A DNA stretch of 46,755 nt from NCBI GenBank assembly GCA_951802115.1, contig CATOPL010000023.1:1-46755 (forward strand), read 5' to 3'. Below are positions 16,596-25,124 of the stretch, piece by piece (position 1 is the first letter of the stretch; the number at the start of each line of letters is the position of its first letter). Source of the stretch: an uncultured Lachnospiraceae bacterium. Lineage in GTDB: Bacteria; Bacillota; Clostridia; Lachnospirales; Lachnospiraceae. A program made the translations under genes and the position numbers. The notes below the pieces were generated by a model that ran no database searches, was not told where the DNA came from, and saw only the letters and a program-made list of their open reading frames with translations.

Positions 16596-18109
16596 TATGG
16601 CCAGATTGTCTCCCCCTTATACCGTCCGTCTGCTGTAATCAGCGGAATCTCGCACGATTCTTTGTTATACCATGCGTTCAGCAGTCGGTGGACAGGCATT
16701 CCCTCCTCCGGCTGTTCCTTCTTTTCTGCTTCTTCCCCTGCAGCTCCTTCCGTTACATAAACCAGCGTTCCTCTCGAATATGCTCCGTTAATCTGGATCT
16801 CTTCCAGAAGTTTGGAGAACGCTTCCTGCTTCAGAACATCTCTGGATAAATAAAAATTTTTCAAATGGTTAAAATCCATATTTTTCTGAAAATATTCCCA
16901 GTACACATCCTTTGCCCCCTGTATCGACACGCTGTCTGTCGCAAATGGCTCCTTCCCCTCTTCCTCTGCAGTTCCAAATCCGAAAGTCAGATGAAATTTT
17001 CCTCCTTCTCCGGCATCCACCCCAACGGCCGTCACCAGACTCTGCTGCTCCAGTTCCTGAGAACTGCAGCCATTGAAAAAACAGATCATGATCAGGCAGG
17101 CTGTGACAACGGCTTTTTTCTGTCCCTTCCTCTTCAGACTGTGCCAGATAAGAAGCACAATCTGCAGTGGCGTCAGGACCCAATACAGCAGCTTCTGTCC
17201 CCATTCCATGCACTGTGGAATACATGCCGTTCCAAAAGCCAGCGCAGTCAGTCCAAACAGCAACCATTTTCTGCGCACATCCGGTTCCCCGTCCACAAGC
17301 GGAGCAAACAGACTGCTGCACAGCAGAAACAGACCGACCACCCATGCAAATATAAATAACGCATCCAGTCTTCCGATTACATTTCCGGGAAAATGCGCCA
17401 GTGTCATGGCAGATGCAATCGGATAGACAAGCCCCGTATGTCCCGCATTTCCATAGATACAGTAAGAAAAAAGACCAAATCCTGCCGCCGCTGCCGTACC
17501 GGTCAGCCAGACTGCAAACACGGTTTTTTTAAACGATGTATGACTTTCTGTCCTGCCCCTCAGATGCCACAGACTCTGCACCGCACTGAACCAGCAGAAC
17601 AGTTCATATCCCAGAAGCCAGTTTTCCCTGTCAAAAGAAAACTTCAGCTCAAACATCCGTCGTATCTCCACTTCCCCATACATCAGAATTGTCAAAAGCA
17701 GAACCAGACACAAAAAGAACGGAAAAAGCACTTCGCTGACACGAAATCTGCATTCCAGCCCTTTATAAAGATTGTAATAACAAAACAGGCAAAACCATCC
17801 CATGATAACCCAGAGCTCTGTATTCGTCAGCAGGAATGTCTGTACCAGAAGCCCGCTCAGACGTAGCAGCATTGTTCCAAGCACCCAGTAATCTGTATAA
17901 CAAATCCACTTTGCAGCTCTGCCGGACGGACGTGGAACCGCTGTTGCTCCCACGAGCAAAAGGCCGGAAAACAAAAGTGCAAGGATCAGCCCTCCTGCGT
18001 TTTCCCGATTCATGATCAGCGGGGGCAGCAGCGCGCCAAGGCTGATAAAGACCGCTGTATAATTCCGGTAAAGCTGCCTTGATGATATTTTTTGATTTCC
18101 AGAAAACAT
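16595..18109 (-). CDS. Spore germination protein: GerAB-type permease fused to GerAC N-terminal domain
   Basis: Residues 1 to about 345 form a ten-segment membrane protein of the GerAB/endospore germination permease family (amino acid permease fold). They continue without a stop into a short hydrophobic segment and FFNGCSSQELEQQSLVTAVGVD. That stretch is exactly how a separate GerAC lipoprotein begins (lipobox-like GCS, then the LVTAVGVD strand). The GerAC-like part ends after about 150 residues with LLNAWYNKESCEIPLI and a few more residues, so only the first GerAC domain is present; GerAC proteins are normally about 370-400 residues. In the spore inner membrane GerA, B and C together sense germinants. 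The gene starts one base after the gerAA stop (ATG 18107-18109), so it is cotranscribed with gerAA and probably coupled. Confidence 0.87.
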   Translation of the reverse strand: MFSGNQKISSRQLYRNYTAVFISLGALLPPLIMNRENAGGLILALLFSGLLLVGATAVPRPSGRAAKWICYTDYWVLGTMLLRLSGLLVQTFLLTNTELWVIMGWFCLFCYYNLYKGLECRFRVSEVLFPFFLCLVLLLTILMYGEVEIRRMFELKFSFDRENWLLGYELFCWFSAVQSLWHLRGRTESHTSFKKTVFAVWLTGTAAAAGFGLFSYCIYGNAGHTGLVYPIASAMTLAHFPGNVIGRLDALFIFAWVVGLFLLCSSLFAPLVDGEPDVRRKWLLFGLTALAFGTACIPQCMEWGQKLLYWVLTPLQIVLLIWHSLKRKGQKKAVVTACLIMICFFNGCSSQELEQQSLVTAVGVDAGEGGKFHLTFGFGTAEEEGKEPFATDSVSIQGAKDVYWEYFQKNMDFNHLKNFYLSRDVLKQEAFSKLLEEIQINGAYSRGTLVYVTEGAAGEEAEKKEQPEEGMPVHRLLNAWYNKESCEIPLITADGRYKGETIWP

Positions 18110-18110
18110 G

Positions 18111-19517
18111 TCAGTCCTTCTTTCTAAGTTTTACTCTTGCATCCCTTCTGGCAAAGATCGGACGCCTTTTCATCATTCGAAACGGATAACGAACCAGAGA
18201 ATCCCTTTTATCCTCATACCCGTTCAGATCCGCCGCCACATACGGCATCAAATACGGAATCCCAAAGCTGTTCAGATGCGATAGATGAATCAGCACCCAC
18301 AAATATGAAAGCAGTACGCCGTAGAGTCCCAGCCAGGCTCCCATAAAAATACATCCGTATTTCAGCAGACGAAATGCCGAAGCAAATTCTTCATTGGGAA
18401 TCGCAAAAGAACACAATGCCGTAAATGCCACCACAATCACCACGATTGGACTGACCACGTTTGCCGCCACGGCGGACTGCCCGATAATCAGCCCGCCTAC
18501 AATACCGATGGTATTTCCTATGGGACCAGGTAAACGGATTCCCGCCTCTCTGATCAGTTCAAAAGAGATTTCCATCAGCAGCACCTCGCCAAGGGACGGA
18601 AACGGAACCCCCTGCCTTGCGTCCGCCATGGACAACACCAGATTCGTCGGCAGCAAACTGGTATGCCAGGTAGTCACAGCCACATAAAGCGCCGGAAAGC
18701 TCATAGCAAGAATTGCGGCAAAAAAACGCAGCATTCTGGCAAAAGTTGCGATCTCAAAACGATTGTACCAGTCATCACTGGTCTGAAAAAAACTGTTGTA
18801 ATCTGAAGGAAAAACAAGTACGGTAGGAGAATGGTCCGTAACCAGCACCACGCGTCCTTCCAGTACGGCAGAAGCCGCGCGGTCCGGACGCTCTGTAGAC
18901 TGAAACTGCGGAAAAGGAGACAGCCAGTGCTTTTCTGTCAGCTGCTCCAGCATCCCGCTGTCCAAGATCCCGTCAATCTCAAATGCTTTCATCCGTTCTT
19001 TGATTGTTTCCAGAAGTTCCGGATAAATCAAATCTTCCATATAAACGAGCGCTGTCATAGTGTGTGAACGCGTCCCGATCTGCTGTTCTTCTACTTTCAT
19101 CCGCGGATCACGCAGACGTTTACGAATCAATGACACATTCACCTTTTCACTCTCCGTAAACCCTTCTTTCGAGCCGCGCATGACCTTTTCACTTTCTGCT
19201 TTCGATACTCCCAGTCCCGGATATCCTTTGCTGGATATTTTATAGACATGATCGTCCTCTTCCAGAAACAAAATTCCATTGCCGGCCAGAAGCGCCGCTT
19301 CTGCTTCTGCATACGTAGACAACGGCTGTACATCTGACAGACCGATCACATGCTCCTCCAGCATCAGATTGCTGACTGCCACCTCTACATAGACTAACAG
19401 GCCTTCTTTTTTTCCGTCATCCAGAAACACCTGCCGGTTCAGGATATCATCACATTTTTCAAACCGTTCTTTTACCCATCTTTTATTTTGTGCAAGAATC
19501 GGTGAAATCTCACCCAT
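18111..19517 (-). CDS. gerA: Spore germination receptor subunit GerAA-type
   Basis: The 468-residue protein matches the GerA/SpoVAF family. A soluble N-terminal region (about 1-250) contains MRGSKEGFTESEKVNVSLIR, the hallmark RGP/RGS..GF.E loop, and LVYMEDLI. A membrane part with about five segments follows, including GEVLLMEISFELIREAGIRL and GNTIGIVGGLIIGQSAVAAN, which are conserved family stretches. A basic tail ends the protein. It forms part of the inner-membrane germinant receptor that triggers spore germination. AGGAGG precedes the ATG at 19515-19517. It is the first gene of the ger transcript, separated from ispE by a strong terminator, so its promoter should lie in 19518-19552, or the terminator is read through. 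Confidence 0.95.
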   Translation of the reverse strand: MGEISPILAQNKRWVKERFEKCDDILNRQVFLDDGKKEGLLVYVEVAVSNLMLEEHVIGLSDVQPLSTYAEAEAALLAGNGILFLEEDDHVYKISSKGYPGLGVSKAESEKVMRGSKEGFTESEKVNVSLIRKRLRDPRMKVEEQQIGTRSHTMTALVYMEDLIYPELLETIKERMKAFEIDGILDSGMLEQLTEKHWLSPFPQFQSTERPDRAASAVLEGRVVLVTDHSPTVLVFPSDYNSFFQTSDDWYNRFEIATFARMLRFFAAILAMSFPALYVAVTTWHTSLLPTNLVLSMADARQGVPFPSLGEVLLMEISFELIREAGIRLPGPIGNTIGIVGGLIIGQSAVAANVVSPIVVIVVAFTALCSFAIPNEEFASAFRLLKYGCIFMGAWLGLYGVLLSYLWVLIHLSHLNSFGIPYLMPYVAADLNGYEDKRDSLVRYPFRMMKRRPIFARRDARVKLRKKD

Positions 19518-19552
19518 ATACTGGCCTCCTCATCGCCATTTCCCATAAATAA

Positions 19553-19586
19553 ACCAAAAAAGCTGCCGCAAAATGTTGCGGCAGCC
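19553..19586 (-). terminator. Intrinsic terminator after ispE
   Basis: GCTGCCGCAA pairs perfectly with TTGCGGCAGC across a 4-base loop (19562-19585). On the minus strand the stem is followed by TTTTTTGGTTT. It lies between the ispE stop and the gerA start and separates the two minus-strand transcripts. Confidence 0.9.
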
Positions 19587-19672
19587 CCATTTCAGGCTTA
19601 TTATGTCTCTTTTTTCCAGATTTATACTTCACGGAACTACTAAAACGATACAGCGCAGACTGTTGCGCCCTG

Positions 19673-20551
19673 CTATCGACGGACGTTATACGGTACCGTC
19701 AGATATACCTGCTTCGCCAGACGCCCTGTTTTCATAGCATGATAAGCCTTCCTAGCCTTTATCTGAGAATCAAAGATACCAAATACTGTCGGCCCGCTTC
19801 CGCTCATCATGGCTCCAAGTGCTCCTGCATTCACCATACACTTTTTAATCTCCTCAATTACCGGATGCGCAGGAATCGTTACCAGTTCCAGTACATTTCC
19901 CATGCGGGAAGCCAGAAGCTCCAGGTTCTTCTCTTTCATGGCTTCAATCATCGCGTCCACATCCGGATGCTGCTCAGGACTCAGATCATTGGCATGGAGG
20001 TTTTCATAGACAAACCTGGTCGACACACTGATCCCCGGTTTTGCCAGCAGAATATAACATTTGGGCATGGGTGGCAGTATTTTCAGTTTTTCACCAATGC
20101 CCTCCGCCAGAGCAGTCCCACGGAGCACACAGTAGGGCACATCTGCTCCCAGCCGCACCCCCCGCTCCATTAGTGCTTTCTTGGAAAGCCCCAGACCATA
20201 CATCTGATTGACTCCCCATAATACCGCCGCCGCATCAGAACTTCCTCCTGCCATACCGGCCGCTACCGGAATCCTCTTCTGAAGCCGGATCGAAAGTCCG
20301 CTCTCAATCCGGAACTCTTCCATCAGAAGCTGTGCCGCCTTATAAACCAGATTATTTTCATTCGTCGGAAGATAGTGAAGATTGGTTCTCACCTGAATCC
20401 CCGACTGTTTCGTTTTTTGAATCTCCAGCTCATCACAAAGGCTGATTGTCTGCATTATCATCTTTACTTCATGATAGCCGTCCTCTCTCCTCCTCAGCAC
20501 ATCCAAACCCAGATTGATCTTCGCAAGCGCCTTCAGTTGTATCTTATCCAT
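19673..20551 (-). CDS. ispE: 4-diphosphocytidyl-2-C-methyl-D-erythritol kinase
   Basis: GHMP-family kinase that phosphorylates CDP-methylerythritol in the MEP isoprenoid pathway, in the cytosol. The protein begins with LKALAKINLGLDV, and the GHMP glycine-rich loop is IPVAAGMAGGSSDAAAVL (about 90-107). A LGADVPYCVLRGTALAEGIG motif and the late SGSGPTVFGIF loop complete the family pattern. The 292-residue length is usual. I chose ATG 20549-20551, which starts directly at the family N-terminus; a frame open 29 codons further upstream has no family match. It is between sipL and the ger terminator, as often seen in Lachnospiraceae. Confidence 0.96.
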   Translation of the reverse strand: MDKIQLKALAKINLGLDVLRRREDGYHEVKMIMQTISLCDELEIQKTKQSGIQVRTNLHYLPTNENNLVYKAAQLLMEEFRIESGLSIRLQKRIPVAAGMAGGSSDAAAVLWGVNQMYGLGLSKKALMERGVRLGADVPYCVLRGTALAEGIGEKLKILPPMPKCYILLAKPGISVSTRFVYENLHANDLSPEQHPDVDAMIEAMKEKNLELLASRMGNVLELVTIPAHPVIEEIKKCMVNAGALGAMMSGSGPTVFGIFDSQIKARKAYHAMKTGRLAKQVYLTVPYNVRR

Positions 20552-20656
20552 CTTTTGAATCAATCCTTTCCCTTTGATTACAGACAGTTTAACAGGTAAT
20601 ATGCGGATTGTCAAAATCATACGGAAAAGCCGCGGCATTTACTTTTTAAAATGACG

Positions 20657-22219
20657 CTATCTTGCAGCTTCTTTTACAATTAAAAGTTTTTGCCCGCTCT
20701 TAAGATTTTCATCCTTCAGTTCATTCAGTTCCATCACCACTGCACAGGAAGTCGCATGCGCTCTCGAAATATCCCACAGGCTTTCTCCCGGCTGAACGAT
20801 ATGGATACACATACCAGGCATCTGGCGGAGCCGTTCTGTGTCGAGAGGTTCTTCCTCCAGATCTTCTACCAGCTCCAGACCGACCGGCTCGCCAAACATC
20901 ATCTGCATCTGCAGAATCGCTTTCATTTCAAGCTCCTGGGCGTCCAGCATTGTTACTGTCAGCTGGTCCAGACAGAGGAATACCTGCCATTCACATTTCC
21001 GTTCATGCTCCTGCCACTCCGCCGTGTGTTCGAAAGGAAAAGACTGCATGGCACAGGCAAGCGGCTGGGCATCATCAGAAGCCGCATACAATACCCAAAG
21101 TTCAATCGTCCCCTGCGCAAGAACTCCCTGTTCATTCTGCTCCGTATGGTCCAGATGAATCTGCGCGCCGGAGCACAGGATCTGAAGAACTTTTGGATCC
21201 GCATCTTTCAGTTTCATGCGACCTCCTACTCTCGCTCTGGAATCCGACACGCTGTGTACAAGATCCCACCCGTACTGTTGCTTCTTGGGCAGAATCTCTC
21301 TGGCCAGGCTGTACGCGTCACAAAGTACATCCGAGGTAGAATCTTCAAAATACCGGAACAAAAGATCCAGAACTGCATCGATCCGAACCATTCGCGGTTC
21401 TCCGTCATAATCAGCCTGAAGTTCCATTTCTCCCCGCAGAAGCGCAACTTCTGTCTTTCCGGTCAGCTCTGCACGGCATACCTCGCATTCCACTTCCTGA
21501 TGAAATGGGATTCCCTGTTCCACCCACTGAAGTCTTCCCGGCTCGTCTTCGCACTCGTAAAGAAAGAATACCTGCAATTCTCCTTTCACCAGAAACCTTC
21601 CCTCATCCTGACGCACCTCCGTCCCCTGCAGACGCATCTCTTTCCAGATCAGCCGTCGAATATTCGGACGTCCGGGAGGAAGATTCATCTCTTCTTTGAT
21701 GCGCAGTGTATCTTTTTTATGTATGATTTCCTGCTGCAGATGTACCGGGCAGGTCCTTACATAAAGGTCTTCTTCCTCCGGCTGACTGCTGATCAGCGGA
21801 ACCGGCTGTTCTTTCATTGCTTCCGCGGTCAGAGCAAGCACACATTTGACGTTTGCCTTTCTGGAATGGATTGCAGAAGCATGCAGATCCTCCAGTTCCC
21901 AGTGAAAATCCAGTATATCTCCCTCTTCCAGCTCATTCAAAAACACGGTTTCATCCACCGGTATGCTGCCTTCCAAAAGTTCGGGCATCCGCTCAGAGCC
22001 CTCGGCCAGATACAGAATCCGATACAAAAAAATCCCCCGTACTTTTACTTTCCCGCTCTCCCCTTTGATCTCATCCGGACGGAATTCTCCCTGTCTGTGT
22101 ATCACCCGGAAAATATCCGGTTTCTGATCAGGCACATTCAGATCTTCCTCCAGCGTAATCTGACTGACTGCCTTTCCTCTCCTGCGGTTCAGTGTCACAT
22201 ATCTGCGTTCTAATTCCAT
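20657..22219 (-). CDS. sipL: SipL-type spore coat morphogenesis protein (SPOCS/DUF3794 repeats + LysM)
   Basis: The 520-residue protein carries repeated SPOCS (DUF3794) domains: one near 35-150 (DEIKGESGKVKVRGIFLYRI), one near 180-300 and one near 345-440. A C-terminal LysM domain (about 472-516, HIVQPGESLWDISRAHATSC) follows. This is the layout of Clostridioides difficile SipL, the functional counterpart of Bacillus SpoVID, which joins SpoIVA on the forespore surface and is needed for coat localisation. No signal peptide, consistent with action in the mother-cell cytoplasm. AGGAAAGGA precedes the ATG. It follows the PrcB lipoprotein gene by 37 bases and precedes ispE. Other DUF3794-LysM proteins exist, so the exact orthology is likely rather than proven. 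Confidence 0.88.
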   Translation of the reverse strand: MELERRYVTLNRRRGKAVSQITLEEDLNVPDQKPDIFRVIHRQGEFRPDEIKGESGKVKVRGIFLYRILYLAEGSERMPELLEGSIPVDETVFLNELEEGDILDFHWELEDLHASAIHSRKANVKCVLALTAEAMKEQPVPLISSQPEEEDLYVRTCPVHLQQEIIHKKDTLRIKEEMNLPPGRPNIRRLIWKEMRLQGTEVRQDEGRFLVKGELQVFFLYECEDEPGRLQWVEQGIPFHQEVECEVCRAELTGKTEVALLRGEMELQADYDGEPRMVRIDAVLDLLFRYFEDSTSDVLCDAYSLAREILPKKQQYGWDLVHSVSDSRARVGGRMKLKDADPKVLQILCSGAQIHLDHTEQNEQGVLAQGTIELWVLYAASDDAQPLACAMQSFPFEHTAEWQEHERKCEWQVFLCLDQLTVTMLDAQELEMKAILQMQMMFGEPVGLELVEDLEEEPLDTERLRQMPGMCIHIVQPGESLWDISRAHATSCAVVMELNELKDENLKSGQKLLIVKEAAR

Positions 22220-22256
22220 AATTCTAATCCTTTCCTGAGCTTTTATTTGCTGTCCG

Positions 22257-22655
22257 CTATTTAAAAATCACCGGTTTATCCATACCCTGCAGTTTCAGTA
22301 CGATATACGGGCAGGTAGTTGCCGCTGCTGTCTCTTCTCCTTTTCCGGGACCCAGAAGTTCCGTATCCACACAAACTGCATTGCTTGTCAGATACAGATC
22401 TTCCACAATAATACTGTAACCGCTGGTCTGCTGCTCTCCGTATCCAATACAGATATATAAATATCCTTCATCTTCATAAGTCACTTTAAAAGGAGAGGCT
22501 TTTTTTTCTTCCAGCACATTTCTCAGCTCTTCCGGAATCTTTTCCGGTGCCAGAACGGTAAATTCCAGATCAGAAATCCGTTCTTCATCCTGTGTCTGTA
22601 CTCCACAGCCTGTCAGTATCCATATGGTCAGCATGACCAGACACCATTTCTTCAT
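22257..22655 (-). CDS. PrcB-domain lipoprotein
   Basis: The 132-residue protein has a signal sequence with lipobox ILTGC (Cys17) and a mature part resembling the PrcB C-terminal domain, seen in GYLYICIGYGEQQTSGYSII (about 65-84) and the closing PYIVLKL strand. In Treponema, PrcB associates with the PrcA/dentilisin protease; in Firmicutes such lipoproteins are widespread with unknown function. AGGAG lies 10 bases before the ATG. It is the first gene of a minus-strand run leading to sipL and ispE and is divergent from malQ, so a spore or envelope link is possible from position only. Confidence 0.78.
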   Translation of the reverse strand: MKKWCLVMLTIWILTGCGVQTQDEERISDLEFTVLAPEKIPEELRNVLEEKKASPFKVTYEDEGYLYICIGYGEQQTSGYSIIVEDLYLTSNAVCVDTELLGPGKGEETAAATTCPYIVLKLQGMDKPVIFK

Positions 22656-22726
22656 GCATGCATCTTCTCCTGTCTGTTTATTCTATACTTATGTGGAATT
22701 TTCCTGTTTCAGACCAGTCTTATTTC

Positions 22727-22755
22727 TTGTATTCTTCATATGTATCCTTTATAAT
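22727..22755 (+). promoter_or_regulatory. Sigma-70-like promoter for malQ
   Basis: TTGTAT (22727-22732), a 17-base spacer and a perfect TATAAT (22750-22755). It is followed by a leader of about 55 bases to the GTG start of malQ. Confidence 0.8.
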
Positions 22756-22815
22756 ATAATAAAAAGAGAAGGCCGTGCAGGCTTTTGTTTATCACAGGAT
22801 CAGGAGGATTACCCC

Positions 22816-24339
22816 GTGCATTTCAAAATTGCTGAAGAAGACAAGACCAACCACCGCTACAGCGGCGTCCTTGCCCATCCCACCTCTTTCCCATCTCCAT
22901 ATGGCATTGGTGATCTGGGACAGGGCGCTTATGATTTTATTGATTTTCTGTCCAGTGCCGGTCAGCATCTGTGGCAGGTACTGCCGCTGGGTCCCACTAC
23001 CGTGGGAGACTCACCGTATCAGAGTTTTTCTGTATTCGCCGGACAGCCCCTGCTCATCAGCCCGGAGCTGTTAAAAAAAGAAAAACTGCTGACTGCAGAG
23101 GACCTTGCCGATATCCCCGAATTTGATCAGGATCGGGTAGACTATGAAAAAGTCCAGGCTTTTAAAAATCAACTTTTGAAAAAAGCTTATGCAAATTTCC
23201 GTCATACGGCTGACAAAAATCTGCTTGAAGAATATGATGCTTTCTGTGACAGCAATGGATTCTGGCTGTCCGATTACTGTCTGTTCATGGCCGGAAAGGA
23301 TTTCCACAAAGGACTCCCCTGGTATGAATGGGAAGACAGCCTGAAGGATCCGGATGAACAGGAACGGAAAAAATGGTACGATATCCTGAAGCAGGAAGTA
23401 AACTACTATAAATTTGTCCAGTTTCTGTTCTACAGCCAGTGGTACGATCTGAAAGAATATGCCAACAAAAAAGGAATCGCCATCATCGGCGATATTCCGA
23501 TCTTTCCCTGCTGGGACAGTGCAGATGTGTGGGCGAACAAAAACATGTTCTGCCTGGATGCCAAAGGCTATCCCCTGGAAGTAGCCGGCGTGCCGCCCGA
23601 CTATTTCAGCGCCACCGGACAGCTCTGGGGCAACCCACTTTATGACTGGAAAGCTCACAGAGAAGACGGATACCGCTGGTGGGTTGAACGCATCCGCAAT
23701 CAGCTGGATCAGGTAGACTATGTACGGGTCGACCATTTCCGCGGTTTTGAAGCCTACTGGGCTGTTCCGTACGGTGAAGAGACTGCCCTGAACGGTAAAT
23801 GGAAAAAAGGTCCGGAAGAAGATCTTTTCCTTGTAATCCGCGACGCCCTAGATGGTGAGCTTCCCATTTTTGCAGAAGACCTTGGAATCATCACACCCGA
23901 AGTAGAACGCCTGAGAGACATGTTTGATTTCCCGGGCATGAAGGTTCTTCAGTTTGGCTTTGAAGGCGGTGAAAGTACCTTCCTTCCCCATCAGCTCGAT
24001 ACCCGTAACTGTATCTGCTACACGGGCACCCATGACAACGATACAAGCTGCGGCTGGTATAAAAACACCAGTGAACAGAACCGCGACAAGATTCGCCGTT
24101 ATATGAACACCGACGCCAGCAGCGTAAGCTGGGATTTTATCCGTACCTGTCTGGGTACCATCGCCAAATATGCTATTTTTCCGGTCCAAGATCTTCTTAA
24201 ACTTGGTTCGGAAGCACGGATGAATATACCCGGAAGCCCCCACGGTAACTGGAGTTTCCGATTCCGCGCCGGACTCCTTGACGACGGAATGGCGCAGGGA
24301 TTGAGACAGCTGACCGAGCTCTACGGAAGATTCGGATAA
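22816..24339 (+). CDS. malQ: 4-alpha-glucanotransferase (amylomaltase)
   Basis: GH77 enzyme that transfers alpha-1,4-glucan segments in maltodextrin and glycogen metabolism, in the cytosol. The protein opens with SGVLAHPTSFPSPYGIGDLG, typical of MalQ. It has the catalytic Asp region YVRVDHFRGFEAYWAVP, the acid/base EDLGIITPEV, and TGTHDNDTSCGWY, all expected GH77 motifs. Length from the chosen start is 507 residues, normal for the family. I chose GTG 22816 because AGGAGG stands six bases upstream; the frame stays open 64 codons further back, but that part crosses the promoter and an unlikely hydrophobic peptide. It heads a run malQ-plsC-ddl-murF-DUF2284 with gaps of 16-29 bases. Confidence 0.96.
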   Translation: MHFKIAEEDKTNHRYSGVLAHPTSFPSPYGIGDLGQGAYDFIDFLSSAGQHLWQVLPLGPTTVGDSPYQSFSVFAGQPLLISPELLKKEKLLTAEDLADIPEFDQDRVDYEKVQAFKNQLLKKAYANFRHTADKNLLEEYDAFCDSNGFWLSDYCLFMAGKDFHKGLPWYEWEDSLKDPDEQERKKWYDILKQEVNYYKFVQFLFYSQWYDLKEYANKKGIAIIGDIPIFPCWDSADVWANKNMFCLDAKGYPLEVAGVPPDYFSATGQLWGNPLYDWKAHREDGYRWWVERIRNQLDQVDYVRVDHFRGFEAYWAVPYGEETALNGKWKKGPEEDLFLVIRDALDGELPIFAEDLGIITPEVERLRDMFDFPGMKVLQFGFEGGESTFLPHQLDTRNCICYTGTHDNDTSCGWYKNTSEQNRDKIRRYMNTDASSVSWDFIRTCLGTIAKYAIFPVQDLLKLGSEARMNIPGSPHGNWSFRFRAGLLDDGMAQGLRQLTELYGRFG

Positions 24340-24366
24340 CATACCCTCAGAAAGAAGGTTCTGTCT

Positions 24367-25095
24367 ATGATACGTTTTATATTGGTAGTTCTGATTCTTC
24401 TGCTCTATCTGATCCTTGGTATTCCGGTCCTGCTGATTGAATGGCTGATCGGACGTTTTCATCCTTATACCCGCGATATCAGCTGCCTGCGGATGGTGCA
24501 GGCGGCTTTTAAGCTGATTCTGTGGGTGACCGGAGCCGATATTACCTATATTGGCAGAGAACATGTACCGAAAGATCAGGCTGTTCTCTATATCGGAAAT
24601 CACAACAGTTATTTTGATATCCTGCTGACCTATTCTCAGTGCCCCGGTCTTACCGGATATGTTGCAAAATCGGAGATGCTAAAATATCCTCTTCTCAGAG
24701 ACTGGATGAAACGCCTTTACTGCCTGTTTCTTGACCGAACTGATATCCGCGCAGGCATGCAGATGATTCTGACCGGCATCGACTATATCAAAAAAGGTAT
24801 CTCTGTCTGTATCTTCCCGGAAGGTACCAGAAGCAGAGACGGGAAAATGCAGCCTTTTAAGGAGGGCAGCATGAAGATGGCCTCTAAAACAGGCTGTGCG
24901 ATCATTCCTGTCGCAATCACAAATTCAGCGGAAATTTTTGAAAATCATTTTCCAAAGGTCCGCCCATGCAGGGTAATTGTAGAATATGGCGCCCCGATCT
25001 ATCCAAAAGAGCTGACGAAAGATGAACAGAAATTTCTCGGGGCATATACTCAGCAGAAAATTCAGGAAATGCTGGATCAGCATCAGATCCCATAA
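24367..25095 (+). CDS. plsC: 1-acyl-sn-glycerol-3-phosphate acyltransferase (PlsC family)
   Basis: Membrane-associated acyltransferase that makes phosphatidic acid from lysophosphatidic acid in phospholipid synthesis. A hydrophobic segment (about 2-24) anchors the N-terminus. The catalytic NHNSYFD motif (HX4D type, about 78-84) and the glycerophosphate-binding FPEGTRSRDG (about 155-164) are present, followed by VPVAITNS-like sequence. The 242-residue length fits. A purine-rich AGAAAGAAGG site precedes the ATG. It lies 27 bases after malQ and 29 before ddl. Confidence 0.93.
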   Translation: MIRFILVVLILLLYLILGIPVLLIEWLIGRFHPYTRDISCLRMVQAAFKLILWVTGADITYIGREHVPKDQAVLYIGNHNSYFDILLTYSQCPGLTGYVAKSEMLKYPLLRDWMKRLYCLFLDRTDIRAGMQMILTGIDYIKKGISVCIFPEGTRSRDGKMQPFKEGSMKMASKTGCAIIPVAITNSAEIFENHFPKVRPCRVIVEYGAPIYPKELTKDEQKFLGAYTQQKIQEMLDQHQIP

Positions 25096-25124
25096 GACTC
25101 ATTGTTATTGGAGGCAAAAAATTT

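Noticed and set aside
20690..22213. A 507-codon plus-strand frame opposite sipL
   Set aside because: Antisense to sipL with no domain; the SPOCS and LysM motifs make the minus strand the real gene.
22624..22815. A 64-codon upstream extension of malQ
   Set aside because: It would cross the malQ promoter and overlap the PrcB gene; GTG 22816 with AGGAGG fits the family start.
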